From Toxorhynchites rutilus septentrionalis (taxonomy: Eukaryota > Arthropoda > Insecta > Diptera > Culicidae), in NCBI RefSeq assembly GCF_029784135.1, contig NC_073745.1, positions 115,305,216 through 115,369,215 of the forward strand: a stretch of DNA of 64,000 nucleotides. The letters run 5' to 3'. Positions 24,525 to 35,806 of this stretch are shown here, piece by piece. Made by a program: the position numbers and the translations under genes. Numbering within the stretch: the stretch's first letter is position 1; each line of letters begins with the position of its first letter. Under the pieces are notes generated by a model. That model was not told the origin of the DNA, did not search any database, and worked only from the letters and a program-made list of their open reading frames with translations.

Positions 24525-25060
24525 AAAAGTACTCGCAGTTTGCATTTATTTGCAAATCCGATTTCCCCAGACATCTTGGTATTGAAGTCTGTGTTAGGCA
24601 AACACATTTCAGTCGGAACAAAAATACCACTGACCTGCATGAATTAGCAATGCCAATTACCCCAGATACCTTGGTTCTGAAGTCTGTGTTGGGGAAACAC
24701 ATTTCAGTCGAGACAAAAATGCTGCCGACTTGCATGAATTTGCAATGCCAATTTCCCCACGCTCCATGGATTTGAAGACTGTGTTGGGGAAACACATTTC
24801 AATTGGAACAAAAATACCCCTGACTTGCATGAATTTGCAATGCCAATTTCCCCACGCTCCATGGATCAGAAGTCTGTGTTAGCAAACACATTTCAGTCGG
24901 AACAAAACTACCCCCAACTTTCATGTATTTGCAATGCCGATTTCTTCAACACTGCTTGGTTTTGAAGTCTGTGTTAGGGAACACATTTCGGTGAAAACAA
25001 AAATCCCCACACTTTCATGTATTTGCAATGCCGATTTCCCCAAGGCTGCTTGGTTATGAT
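24525..25060 (+). repeat. Tandem array of about 95-bp units inside D2
   Basis: GAAGTCTGTGTTRGGGAAAC-type landmarks lie near 24585, 24680, 24774, 24869 and 24965. Open readings that run through it in several frames are by-products of the repeat. Confidence 0.85.
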
Positions 25061-25353
25061 GGCTGTGTTGGGGAAACTGTAAATCGGGCCAATCAAAGCA
25101 AAGTAGTTAGGGCGTTTAGATAACGCTTAACATTTTACAGTTATTCAATTGTTTATCTAATGATAAATAACATTTTGTTAATTGCGATAGATGCATAGAA
25201 ATATTCCCTAACAATTGATGCAAACATCTTTCCGATACAGTAAAAAATGTCCGAGTTATAAGCATTTGGAATCTTTCATTTTTTCCTGCATGTTCTGCGT
25301 TTAGGTTTTCATTTTACCCCCCATATACTCCGGTTAGACGTAGTCCCACGTCA

Positions 25354-25402
25354 ACAAAAACAAATTTTGGGCGGGACGAAGTTTGCCTGGTCAGCTAGTC
25401 CT
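25354..25402 (-). mobile_element. Family C element, copy 3, head
   Basis: AACAAAAACAAATTTTGGGC and then GGGACGAAGTTTGCCTGGTC AGCTAGTC: the missing head of the C element at 22576-23438. Confidence 0.75.
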
Positions 25403-28361
25403 CAATAAAGCAATGTTGTTCCTCAAACTTATTCTCGTTGTAATTTCATAAATTCGTCAGACAATCTGGTTTTACGAATTTTTCTATCACTGTTTCGAAA
25501 AGCCACGAAACAATTTAGGGTAGAAATAAAAAAAGTTAAGTACAGGTTTTCGTCTAGAGAATTTAACTTAATGTAAGATATATTCAAGGGCGAACCGCAG
25601 AACTATCGAACAGAAAACTTTGGCATGGAAACCAGTATATTTATTACGAATAATGTAAAAAGTACAAAAATCAGGAAAATCAGGATAAATTGAGTGTTCG
25701 TCAGGATATCAGGGAGCGTGCTAAAAAGTCTGGGAAATCCTGAAAAATCAGGAAGGTTGGCATCTCTGATTAGAATATAATAACTGTCAATATCCATGGG
25801 CTGTTCTTCAATAAAAGATAAGTCGATGAATCGAGACTCCCAGCGGCTTCGTTTAATGATGAGGCGCTTATTTTCAACGTCCATCTTTTGTTTCTAATTC
25901 TAAAACTGTGAAGCTCTGTCGCCTTTGCTATTGAAGAAAGCCAATTAGAAAATAAGAAATAACCCTCACATATTCTTCAAAATGGGCATTGGAAAATGGT
26001 GAAAGTTCTCCTTCATTTTGGAAAAAGTTGTTGACACAGACATGACTTGTTTGTAATCGATGAACGCACAGATGCTATACGCTTCGAGTGTATGTTTGAG
26101 CGTGTATCCCGATTTTTTTTTGTGCAAACGAATTATTTGGGTGCAACTAATCAACACGGCAGCTTAACAACAACAGACTGTTTGCTGTAGTAAATGCACT
26201 GTTTTATGTGCGCACTTTTTGTTCATACTTTACATTACCTCTTTTCGCGGTTAAATTTTTCGGTTTGTTTTTCGCATCAGTTTATAATTTAAAGACGTGC
26301 ACTGTCTAAGGCGTAATGGTCTTACAATAATCAGAATACATACTATTGTATACCTGTAACAATGAACTTTAGAAATAAAGCGTTTTAAACTCCAAAACAA
26401 ATCGTATTTTTGCGTGTTCAGCACAACTCGATCAAAAACATGCCGAACGATACTTTGAGTTTGTAGGAATGAGCTTAACAGTATGGGTATGGGCATTTTG
26501 GCCTCCATGATGATAGAACACATTTCTACACGTGGAAATGAAACGAATATGACGAGTAGCCATTCGATAACTCTACATTACTTTTGTTCATCAATTATTT
26601 CTTGCGGTGACGGGATCGGATCAGATATACTGACAAACATCGTTTTCAGTGGCGAGTGTGTAATTCAAAAGGATAATTATGAGAGAATAAAATATAATTA
26701 AATAATTCCAATGATCCAAAAAATACGTCAATCGATTACGGAAAGAACTTCCAGTAATTTAAATGAAAAGTCAAAAAAGTACCCGTTCCGTACCGACCCC
26801 ATGGGTGGAGAGCCTTTCGTGATGCCGTTACCAGCAGCACCGCATTGATAACAATTAATTTTCCGACACTCGTCAGCTCTGTCGCCGCAGAACGCAAACA
26901 TTTGTATGCGATAAATGATAAATAAAAACGCGAAATAACCAGCTTTGCTACCATGCAAACACTGTCAATAGCGAGCTGATTGGGTGATCGCGAACGCCCA
27001 CCGGTTGAGTTGATGGTCAACGCCGATGAGCACCGTATTCACCTGCAACGAAACGAAAACACCGACCCCAACGTTTGATGTTTGCTCTCGTGGTGCATCC
27101 AATAGGTCAGTAGTTCCGGTTTCCGGTGATCTAATAATAATGGTTTTGCATGGGCCGAAAGCTGCTATCATATCCCTTCGCACCCAAATTGGGGATGTCG
27201 ATGTTTTCTTTCATCTGGTGACCAATTAACATGGCGCGGACGTTTTCCAATTCTGGGAAGAGCATTGACCTGCAAGATCCACTGCTCCACTGCTCGGATG
27301 AACGGAAACAGGGAGAAAAACTCGAACAGTCCTAATTGCTCGTTTACTCTTTGCATGTGACACACAACAACGAAAACAGCATCGGCCCATATCGGTGGGG
27401 GGAGTGGAAAGCGCGCAGGCATGTTTTATCTGTAATTTTAGTAATGGAAAACCGCCATTGACTTGGCCCTGTGTACGCGATGTTACGTGTGTTTGTGTGC
27501 AAAGCGCATCGAAAACTCATTCCAGAGCAGACCTATCCGATTTGAACGAGGCTTATTTTTTTAAATATAGAGATACTACTGCTGTTACCGATGCTCATTC
27601 ATGCCGAACATGATGACCTCATTCGCTGCAATTAAAAGAGCATTAGATGTGCTGGCGTGAAGTGGTCTCTTCGGTATACCCATAATTAGGTCCATTCCGA
27701 TTCTATCTTACGCAAACAAAATAATACTGCATAATTGATGTTTCGACAAGTAAGCGCTTCAGAAATACACAATCATTAAAGGGCATTCATACTTAAAGAA
27801 GTTCGAATAAGATTTCAGGGAAAGGTTGCTGATTCATGTTCTAAATTCAGATTTTAGATTTCATATTTCCGAATTCAGCTTTCATTTCTTATTTTATTCT
27901 CTTATATTGTACAGAATTTTTGGAGTTTTCAAAACTATCATTCGGTTTGCGGTGCGATCATTATTTATTGAATTATTCATCATCAACGACGAGGTGGTAA
28001 TATTTTCATTCAATCGGAAATATCTCTGAGTGGAATGGATCTTCAGAAACACGTTCTAAGAATCAAAAGAAAGCTGTTTAATGAGGTTCATCCATAGCAA
28101 ATCCACTATTGATTTAGTAAGAAAAAAATGGTTGTTCCACAAAAACCGGAAAGAAATCTTTTTTTTTTAATTTTTTCCGGATATTTTTGTCCACTACATC
28201 TACACACACCCTAATGAAAATGTTTCGTAATATATTCCAGAATTTGAAAGTGGAAGCTTCAAAATTATGTACATCTCATATCCATGCGTTGAATTTGCAC
28301 GAAGTTACAGCATTTCGAAAATCACCTGAAAACTTCGACTTCGGACTCTGTTCCTCTTATA
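25403..28361. other. Unassigned region, no supported gene
   Basis: Possibly mostly single-copy. 26780-27500 is less AT-rich than its surroundings and open in several frames on both strands, but no frame shows a domain or consistent start. I see no splice-bounded exon I could defend. 28190-28350 is AT-rich and unassigned. Confidence 0.35.
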
Positions 28362-28437
28362 TTAGGCTGTCAAAAAAGTCCTACGGTATTTTTTTTGAAT
28401 TTTCATTTGTTCATAAAATTAGTTACAATCATCTGTT

Positions 28438-29055
28438 TTAAGTCAAATATGCGCCGTTTTGTTCGATGACTTGTTCCCAACGAGTTGCCAACTTCATAAT
28501 ACCCCTGTTATAGAAGCTTGCTTCCTTATTGGCAAAAAACTCGGATAGCCAATTTTCACAGGGCTCTTTTGTGGCTAACTTCTGACTACCTAGCTCGTTC
28601 GCCATAGACAAAAACAGGTGGTAGTCACTCGGTGCAAGGTCCGGACTATACGGCGGATGCAAAAGAACCTCCCATCCGAGCTCCCGGAGCTTCTGGTGCG
28701 TCACCAAAGAAGTGTGTGGCCTGGCGTTGTCCTGATGGAAGACAATGCGGCCTCTGTTGATCAAAGATGGCCTCTTCTTCATGAGTGCTACCTTCAAGCG
28801 GTCCAGTTGTTGGCAGTACAGGTCCGAATTGAGCGTTTGGCCATAGGGAAGCAGCTCATAATAGATTATTCCTTGACAATCCCACCAAACACATAGCAGA
28901 ACCTTCCTGGCCATTAATGAGGGCTTGGCCACCGTCTGAGCCGCTTCAGCGGGCTTCGACCACGACCGTTTGCGCTTCACGTTGTCGTAAGTGACCCACT
29001 TTTCATCGCCAGTCACCATCCGCTTCAGAAACGTGTCGATTTTGTTGCGATTCAC
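28438..29055 (-). pseudogene. Mariner transposase, catalytic half
   Basis: Has the first catalytic Asp in MVTGDEKWVTY, the second in VFHQDNARPHTS and the third in YSPDLAPSDYHLF. The spacing between the last two is 34 residues, the DD34D signature. All three catalytic residues are intact. The C-terminus (FYNRGIMKLATRWEQVIEQNGAYL) is typical. It lacks the N-terminal half because of one frameshift. Subfamily not assigned. Confidence 0.9.
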
Positions 29056-29500
29056 ATGCGTCGATACGGTTAAATGTGTTTTTTTGCGTCAACATGTGTG
29101 GCACCCATACATCGAGCTTCTTTGTGAATCCAAGCTTCTTCAAATGGTTAATAACGGTTTGATGACTTATCCCCAGCTCTTGGCCGATGCTACGGCTGCT
29201 ACTATGCCGGTCTTTCTCGGCTAATTCAGCGATTTTGTCGCAATTTTCGACGACAGGCCTTCCGGAGCGTGGCGCATCTTCGACGACCTCTACACCAGAA
29301 CGAAAACGTTGAAACCATCGTTGTGCGGTGGAAATGGAAACTGTATCGGGTCCATAAACTGCACAAATTTTATTGGCAGCTTGAGATGCATTTTTGCCTT
29401 TGTCATAGTAGTACTGTAAAATATGTCGGATTTTCTCTTTATTTTGCTCCATATTTGCGACACTATAACTCACGAACTTAACCAAACAAAACACTGTCAA
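29003..29500 (-). pseudogene. Mariner transposase, N-terminal DNA-binding half
   Basis: Reads MEQNKEKIRHILQYYYDKGKN from an internal Met at 29452, with the helix-turn-helix segment ASQAANKICAVYG...STAQRWFQRF, then a second one RSIGQELGISHQTVINHLKK, and WVPHMLTQ (WVPHEL is the usual linker motif, E to M here). The 16 residues before the internal Met are probably not used. The frame is lost after about 29050, where the reading passes from RIDACES to the frame of 28438-29055. Confidence 0.85.
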
Positions 29501-29920
29501 GGACTATATTATAGCGCGCAAAAATACCTTTCCAACAAGCTATAGTATGACTCGATACAATGAATACAACTAGAACTACGCGCTTACAACGACACCTCGC
29601 GGAAATACCGCAGGACTTTTTTGACAGCCTAATATTTTTTCGTCGTGTGTACAACGTTCGAAAATTCTCTATAATGTAGAACATATTTCATTTATTTTTC
29701 AATATAGATGTGATTATTTTTCTGTATTTATCGTATTTATCGTGGAAATGCTCTATAACCCTTCCTCCCTCGTTGTTGACATCCGTCAATATTTCCGTTT
29801 TAATTTTCGACCCGTATTCTCGAACAGTGAGTTAAACACTGTCGACAATCCAACATAACCAGGAGCAAAAAAACCTCAAATCGCTGAAATTGGCTCAGTT
29901 TTCTATTTTTACTACTAATA

Positions 29921-30882
29921 GAGTAAATGATCTTGGGTTGTCCGATTTGGGGTGTTTTTGCGCAACTAGTAAATGTAAATCGATTTTTCTTCATGAAAAT
30001 CACACATAATCGGTACGAGTTTGGGTTTGTTGAAAAGCCCCAAGTCTACCCAACACTACCATAAGGTGTTGAAATTATTCAAATTTTTATGTTTTTTAAC
30101 GATGTTCCTTAAAGAGGAATTATGATCATGGTTTAACAACCTCTGATCATGGTTTGTCCAAAAAATGATCATGGTTTGTCCGGTTTTAGAAATCACCATT
30201 TTTGAATGAAAACATTCGAATTGTCATGGAGATGTTGCATTTATCATTGCTTAAGTTTACTGTCATCGTATTGATCCATTCATAATTTAGGCTTTCTTCA
30301 GAACATTTCCTTTTCTTGGGCATTTTAAAAGTGTTACCCTCAAAATACTCAACACAGAGAGTTTATTTCTGCTATGCGCGAAGGACACAATAAAAAAACT
30401 GCAGCGCGCCAAGCGTTTGCCACAGAAATCATGTGGACAAAACAACATTAGTGAATCGGACAACTCATGATCAGAATTCAGGTCATCGTTAATGCGTTGA
30501 TTACATGGTTAATTACATGGTTCAGCTATGTAAATCTGATACAAATTGTGTGCAAGCATGATGTTTACAATATTTGTAAGTGTTATAATCCAGAAAAGGT
30601 CTGAATACGTGCCAAATAATCATCTGGTGATCGATTAACAGTTAGCTCGAATGAGGGGCGCATTGACTCAAATAGAAGGTGTATTTTATGATCCTTTAAA
30701 AACATATGATTCCGTAAAAATATACTATAAAACTACTTTAAATCGTGAAAAAGACAATTTTATTTATATGTTTTGAAACATTCGAATACCTGATTTGACA
30801 CAGGTGCGCTGAACTAGAGCATTCAAAAAAGTGGGCAAACCATGATCATATTTTCGACTGGACAAACCAAAATCATTTACCT
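29921..30882. mobile_element. Inverted-repeat element, about 960 bp (MITE-like)
   Basis: Left GAGTAAATGATCTTGGGTTG TCC and right GGACAAACCAAAATCATTTA CCT are inverted copies. TAATA lies immediately outside both ends and is a candidate target duplication. The phrase ATCATGGTTTGTCC is repeated inside. No transposase reading is present. A shorter duplication (TA) cannot be excluded. Confidence 0.65.
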
Positions 30883-32214
30883 TAATAGGATAATTTTTTA
30901 ATTAAATTTAATATTCAATTTAATAATTTCGCAGAATCAGGACTTTTGTTTTTCTGCAACCTTTTATCTTATCGTCTCAATTATATCTTTTATACCTATT
31001 GTTTTTCGAAATGGGTATTTCCTAATGCTTAATTAGTAGCGAAAAGTACAAGGCCTACAAATTCAATGTAATACGAGGCAAACCTACACTGAATTTTGAT
31101 TTTCATCCTGATGATGGTTCGTTGCAGCTATGGTCGCAGCATGAACATTACTGTGAAACAATATTTGAGAATCTTTTATAGGAAATACGGTTTCATTTGG
31201 ATAAAACTTGAAAAATCTCGTCGTCATTGTTTCATGTCCATGAAATCCAAAGTATCGTGAGGAAACAGTTTCTGGCTATAGATCATTGCATCGAACCTAA
31301 CCTCAATCTTCTGTTCTTATACTTCTAACGCGAATTTAAACATTTCTATAGAGTTAAATTCGACCATCTTCGTTTCTGTCTTCTTCGCATTAACTCATCA
31401 ATAAATCAATGTACGACGCCTAACCTTACTTTCGGTTTGACGGTTTTGTGTGGTTTGTTACAGCTCCCATTCGTTTTTGAATCATTTGAATAGGGACATG
31501 AGGAAATTGCAACGAATGGAAGCTGAAGCAAAACTGCCAAACAGACGTCTCCGGACACTGATTTATGCATATATGTATTAGAATTCTGGAAAAAAAATTC
31601 TTAGGTCCAATACTAAAATAATTCAAATTTAAATACCAAAACAACTCTGCTCAAGTATTATTTTGGTATTGAAATTATCAAATTTTGGTATTGGAAAGCT
31701 ATTTTTGGTATCAAGATGAATATGAGGTATCCTTAAGTATTTCCTTCTGCTTGGGTTAGTATTTTTGGGAAAAATATACATCTTATGCATAGGGGAAGGT
31801 TGCCCTAATCCGACCGGTGGCCTTGAACCGACCACACCTTGGATCTCGGGAACGGCGCTACCTTCCGAATTTTTAGTAATGTCAAATGAAAGGTGTCACT
31901 ACGCTAACAATTTGGTTGTATGTTGACCATTTTGCTGCTCCCTCCATTCTAGCATTTTGACGCCGTTTTATGTTTTTTTTTATATTTTAGATATATATTT
32001 TTTTTAGATACATTTTTAACCTGTACGGAAAATGTGATAAATGCTCTTGTAGATGTCGAAAATTTACAAAACTATGCAATTTCGATTGTTAATGGTCTGT
32101 TCATCAAAACAAGCTATATAAATTCAATTTATTTGTTACCTGCAGTACACGGAATGTCCTTAATTGAAAAAAATGAGGGTGGTCCTAAACCGATCCGTTG
32201 TTTTTGTGTTGACC
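30883..32214. other. Unassigned
   Basis: 31640-31760 has several TTTTGGTATT-like repeats. 31788-31900 begins GGGGAAGGTTGCCCTAATCC, a type of sequence that looks like a dispersed repeat edge. No gene is supported. Confidence 0.35.
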
Positions 32215-32834
32215 GTTCCGTTTCCGTTTACGTTTCCGTTTCCGTTTCCGTTTCTGTTTCCGTTTCCGTTTCCGTTTCCGTTTCCGTTTCCGTTTCCGTT
32301 TCCGTTTCCGTTTCCGTTTCCGTTTCCGTTTCCGTTTCCGTTTCCGTTTCCGTTTTCGTTTCCGTTTCCGTTTCCGTTTCCGTTTCCGTTTCCGTTTCCG
32401 TTTCCGTTTCCGTTTCCGTTTCCGTTTCCGTTTCCGTTTCCGTTTCCGTTTCCGTTTCCGTTTCCGTTTCCGTTTCCGTTTCCGTTTCCGTTTCCGTTTC
32501 CGTTTCCGTTTCCGTTTCCGTTTCCGTTTCCGTTTCCGTTTCCGTTTCCGTTTCCGTTTCCGTTTCCGTTTCCGTTTCCGTTTCCGTTTCCGTTTCCGTT
32601 TCCGTTTCCGTTTCCGTTTCCGTTTCCGTTTCCGTTTCCGTTTCCGTTTCCGTTTCCGTTTCCGTTTCCGTTTCCGTTTCCGTTTCCGTTTCCGTTTCCG
32701 TTTCCGTTTCCGTTTCCGTTTCCGTTTCCGTTTCCGTTTACGTTTCCGTTTCCGTTTCCGTTTCCGTTTCCGTTTCCGTTTCCGTTTCCGTTTCCGTTTC
32801 CGTTTCCGTTTCCGTTTCCGTTTCCGTTTCCGTT
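32215..32834 (+). repeat. (TTTCCG)n hexanucleotide array
   Basis: About 103 copies of TTTCCG with only a few substitutions (TTTACG, TTTTCG, TTTCTG). One strand is almost pure pyrimidine. The three long open readings through it (Ser-Val, Phe-Pro and Arg-Lys dipeptides) are products of the repeat, not genes. It is not an insect TTAGG telomere repeat. Confidence 0.98.
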
Positions 32835-33260
32835 TTACCGTTTTAAATGAACCGGAAATCACCATCTTCGTTTCCAAAATGGCATCGGAATACGATATTC
32901 GACTTCCACTATTATAGTTCTTTCACCCAATACCCATATCGTAGGGGATATCCATCATTGTTGGTCATTTAGAGTAGAAGTGATACAGATATCCGGTGTT
33001 TTCAAAATAGAATTAATATTATTTCTAGCAAATCTTGTTAATTGACGATACTCCTTAGAATGGCTACCAAATGTAAGAGTCGTGATTGCGATCGATTCAA
33101 AGTGTTTTCACATAACAGTCGATTTCTTTAGCATTGGAATATTTTTCCTGAACCCTTCGCTGACTGTATGTGCAATCTTGTCTTAGTCCAAATGCTTGTT
33201 ATGCAGAAAAATGATAAATTCCCTCGAATACACAGGAGAGTTTAAAACTTAATAGGAGTA
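32835..33260. other. Unassigned spacer
   Basis: Short AT-rich stretch between the TTTCCG array and the mariner. Nothing recognised. Confidence 0.4.
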
Positions 33261-34462
33261 CCGGTAAGTTTCTTCGTTTTTTTTTTTTCAAAAATTAATG
33301 CTTTATTCTGCAAAAATCTTTACAAATTTAATATTCAAAGTATTGCCCATCGCTAGTCACAACTTTTTCCCATATTTCTGGTAATTCACGGATCCCTTTG
33401 CGGAAATAAAACTAACCACGAAGCGATCCAATTTTTGACTTCATCAAAATTGGGGAAGTGCTGGTCAACCAGGCCATGTTGCATCGATCGAAAAAGGTAG
33501 TGTTCGGACGGAGCGATGTTCGGAGAATACGGCGGATGGGATAGGACCTCCCATTTCAGCGTTTCCAAGTATGTTTTGACCGGTTTCGTGACATGCAGCC
33601 GAGGATTGTCATGCTGCAAAATAACTTTTTCGTGTCTTTGCTTGTATTGTGGCCGTCTTTGATTCAGTACACGGCTCAAACGCATCAATTGTCGTCGTTA
33701 CAGGTTCCCCGTAACGGTTTCATTCGGTTTTAGCAGCTCATAGTACACCACATCCAGTTGGTCCCACCAAATAGACAGAATAACTTTCTGGCCGTGAATA
33801 TTCCGCGCGGCCGTCGATGTTGATGCATGGCCGGGGTATCCATACGTTACCCGACGTGGAGCATTGTCGTAATGGACCCACTTTTCATCGCCAGTAACGA
33901 TTCGATGCAAAAATTCTTCTCTTTGATGCCGTTGAAGCAGTTGTGAAAAAATGGCGTTCGACGTCTCGTGGCTTCAATTCATACCGCATCCAATTGTCCT
34001 ATCTTTCAGATCATTTCCATTGCTTTTAAACGATCGGATATGGTTTACTGAGCTAATCCAAGTGTATCAGCAAGTTCTTGTTGCGTTTGTGACGGATTTT
34101 GATCGAATAAAGCCTCCAAATATTCATCTTAAAACATTTATGGCGGTCCGGAACGTTCTTCGTCTTCCAATTACCACTGGTGACCACTTGGAGCATGGTC
34201 ACCATAATGTTCCCCCAAAATGCGATGACTTTCCGCAGCCTTTTTCTTCATATTGAAGTAATGAAGTAACACTTCCCTCAAAAACACTCTCGTTGATACG
34301 ACATTCGACATATTGGAAGTGGCAAAAAACTAAGTTGTTTATGCTTCAACTTTTTGACATATACTGAAAAAAACGCGCAGTAGCTTTCCAACGAATGTCC
34401 GGAAATTCGGAAATTGATTCACTGGATTCACCATCTGTTGTAAAACCGAAGAAACTTACCGG
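33261..34462 (-). mobile_element. Complete mauritiana-like mariner with TA duplications
   Basis: Terminal repeats CCGGTAAGTTTCTTCG (33261) and CGAAGAAACTTACCGG (ending 34462), each bordered by TA at 33259-33260 and 34463-34464. Length 1202. The transposase on the minus strand is split by several frameshifts. Confidence 0.9.
33386..34310 (-). pseudogene. mauritiana-like mariner transposase (frameshifted)
   Basis: Pieces in order: an N-terminal reading near 34310-33960 (LLHYFNMKKKAAESHRILGE, later QTQQELADTLGLAQ), then IVTGDEKWVHYDN with the first Asp, ILSIWWDQLDVVYYELLKP, ILQHDNPRLH with the second Asp, and YSPNIAPSEHYLF where the third Asp is replaced by Glu. Normal spacing of 34 is kept. 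Several stops interrupt it, so it is dead. Resembles Mos1-type proteins. Confidence 0.85.
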
Positions 34463-34474
34463 TACAGCTAATAA

Positions 34475-34999
34475 TATTACTATTACTATTACTATTACTA
34501 TTACTATTACTATTACTATTACTATTACTATTACTATTACTATTACTATTACTATTAGTATTACTATTACTATTACTATTACTATTACTATTACTATTAC
34601 TATTACTATTACTATTACTATTACTATTACTATTACTATTACTATTACTATTACTATTACTATTACTATTACTATTACTATTACTATTACTATTACTATT
34701 ACTATTACTATTACTATTACTATTACTATTACTATTACTATTACTATTACTATTACTATTACTATTACTATTACTATTACTATTACTATTACTATTACTA
34801 TTACTATTACTATTACTATTACTATTACTATTACTATTACTATTACTATTACTATTACTATTACTATTACTATTACTATTACTATTACTATTACTATTAC
34901 TATTACTATTACTATTACTATTACTATCACTATTACTATTACTATTACTATTACTATTACTATTACTATTACTATTACTATTACTATTACTATTACTAT
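34475..34999 (+). repeat. (TTACTA)n hexanucleotide array
   Basis: About 87 copies of ATTACT/TTACTA with two substitutions (near 34556 and 34926). It begins 12 bases past the mariner's right end and ends abruptly at the truncated DD37E element. Long dipeptide open readings (Ile-Thr, Val-Ile) on both strands are artefacts. Confidence 0.98.
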
Positions 35000-35000
35000 C

Positions 35001-35648
35001 TCACCAGTCGACATTTACCGTGCCGGTCATCACGAAGGGGGCGTTCCGCTTTCCGCAAGAGCAGATCGCTTGCCACACCATGTACTTTTTGGCAAACTTG
35101 GATAGTTTCTGCTTGCGAATCTCCTCCGGAACGCTGAATTTGTCCTCTGCGGAGAAGAACAACAAGCCCGGCAGCTGACGAAAGTCCGCTTTGACGTAGG
35201 TTTCGTCGTCCATTACCAGGCAATGCGGCTTCGTCAGCATTTCGGTGTACAGCTTCCAGACTCGCGTCTTCCCCACCATGTTTTGCCTTTCGTCGCGGTT
35301 AGGAGCCTTCTGAACCTTGTATGTACGCAGGCCCTCCCGCTGCTTGGTCCGCTGGACGAATGAACTTGACAAATTCAGCTTATTGGCGACATCCCGGACC
35401 GAACTTCTCGGATCACGTCTAAACTGCTTAACTACGCGCTTGTGATCTTTTTCACTGACGGAGCATCCATTTTTGCCGTTCTTCACCTTCCGGTCGATGG
35501 TTAGGTTCTCGAAGTATCGTTTTAGTACTCTGCTGACCGTGGATTGGACGATTCCCAGCATCTTACCGATGTCCCGATGTGACAACTCCGGATTCTCGAA
35601 ATGAGTGCACAGGATTAATTCACGACGCTCTTTTTCGTTCGACGACAT
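35001..35648 (-). pseudogene. DD37E transposase, N-terminal and first catalytic part
   Basis: 215 codons are open, from MSSNEKERRELIL to PFVMTGTVN, then three codons from the junction and a stop made by the repeat array (TGAG/TAG). It contains both helix-turn-helix segments and the first catalytic Asp (CLVMDDETYVKADF), the part deleted in copy 1. The DD37E second Asp and Glu are lost. A KRN substitution precedes PFVMTG. Start as in copy 1. Confidence 0.88.
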
Positions 35649-35806
35649 TTTTCCAAATTTACGAAAAAATGACAGTGAAGCATGGCCAACGTGATCTATA
35701 CACTCTTATCTGATTATAAGCGAAAGCTGAAGATATAATTCTTAAAAATTTAATTTCTACAGCGTTTTTTCCGTGATGCTATTTGATGTGACACACTCTT
35801 TATAAC
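35003..35806 (-). mobile_element. ITmD37E-type DNA transposon, copy 2 (3' truncated)
   Basis: The outer end is kept: TTTTTTCCGTGATGCTATTT then GATGTGACACACTCTTTATA at 35763-35806, matching copy 1. The other end is missing, the element breaking off inside the transposase exactly at the (TTACTA)n array. Confidence 0.88.

Larger units (their letters stand above)
23439..25353 (+). mobile_element. Family D element, copy 2, inserted in C3
   Basis: Starts ATAACCGCAAAGTTGACGTG at the left and ends CGGTTAGACGTAGTCCCACG TC at the right. The hairpin's outer arm is missing. Removing it restores the continuous family C sequence GTATTGAT-AACAAAAAC, which exists uninterrupted in copy 2 (about 20060). A family E element (23545-24041) lies inside it. 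Confidence 0.75.
28362..29632 (-). mobile_element. Complete mariner (DD34D) with TA duplications
   Basis: Inverted ends TTAGGCTGTCAAAAAAGTCC (28362) and GACTTTTTTGACAGCCTAA (ending 29632), each bordered by TA (28360-28361 and 29633-29634). Length 1271, usual for mariner. The transposase lies on the minus strand in two frames that overlap near 29003-29055. Apart from that single frameshift the coding sequence is nearly whole, so this is a relatively recent copy. Confidence 0.92.

Noticed and set aside
32215..32834. Telomere or subtelomere repeat
   Set aside because: TTTCCG is not the insect TTAGG unit, and flies and mosquitoes lack TTAGG telomeres; no end structure.
32034..32877. Long open readings of Ser-Val, Phe-Pro and Lys-Arg repeats
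   Set aside because: They are all frames of the (TTTCCG)n array, with no other coding signal.
34346..35105. Long Ile-Val and Thr-Ile open readings
   Set aside because: Frames of the (TTACTA)n array; the tail is the truncated DD37E transposase.
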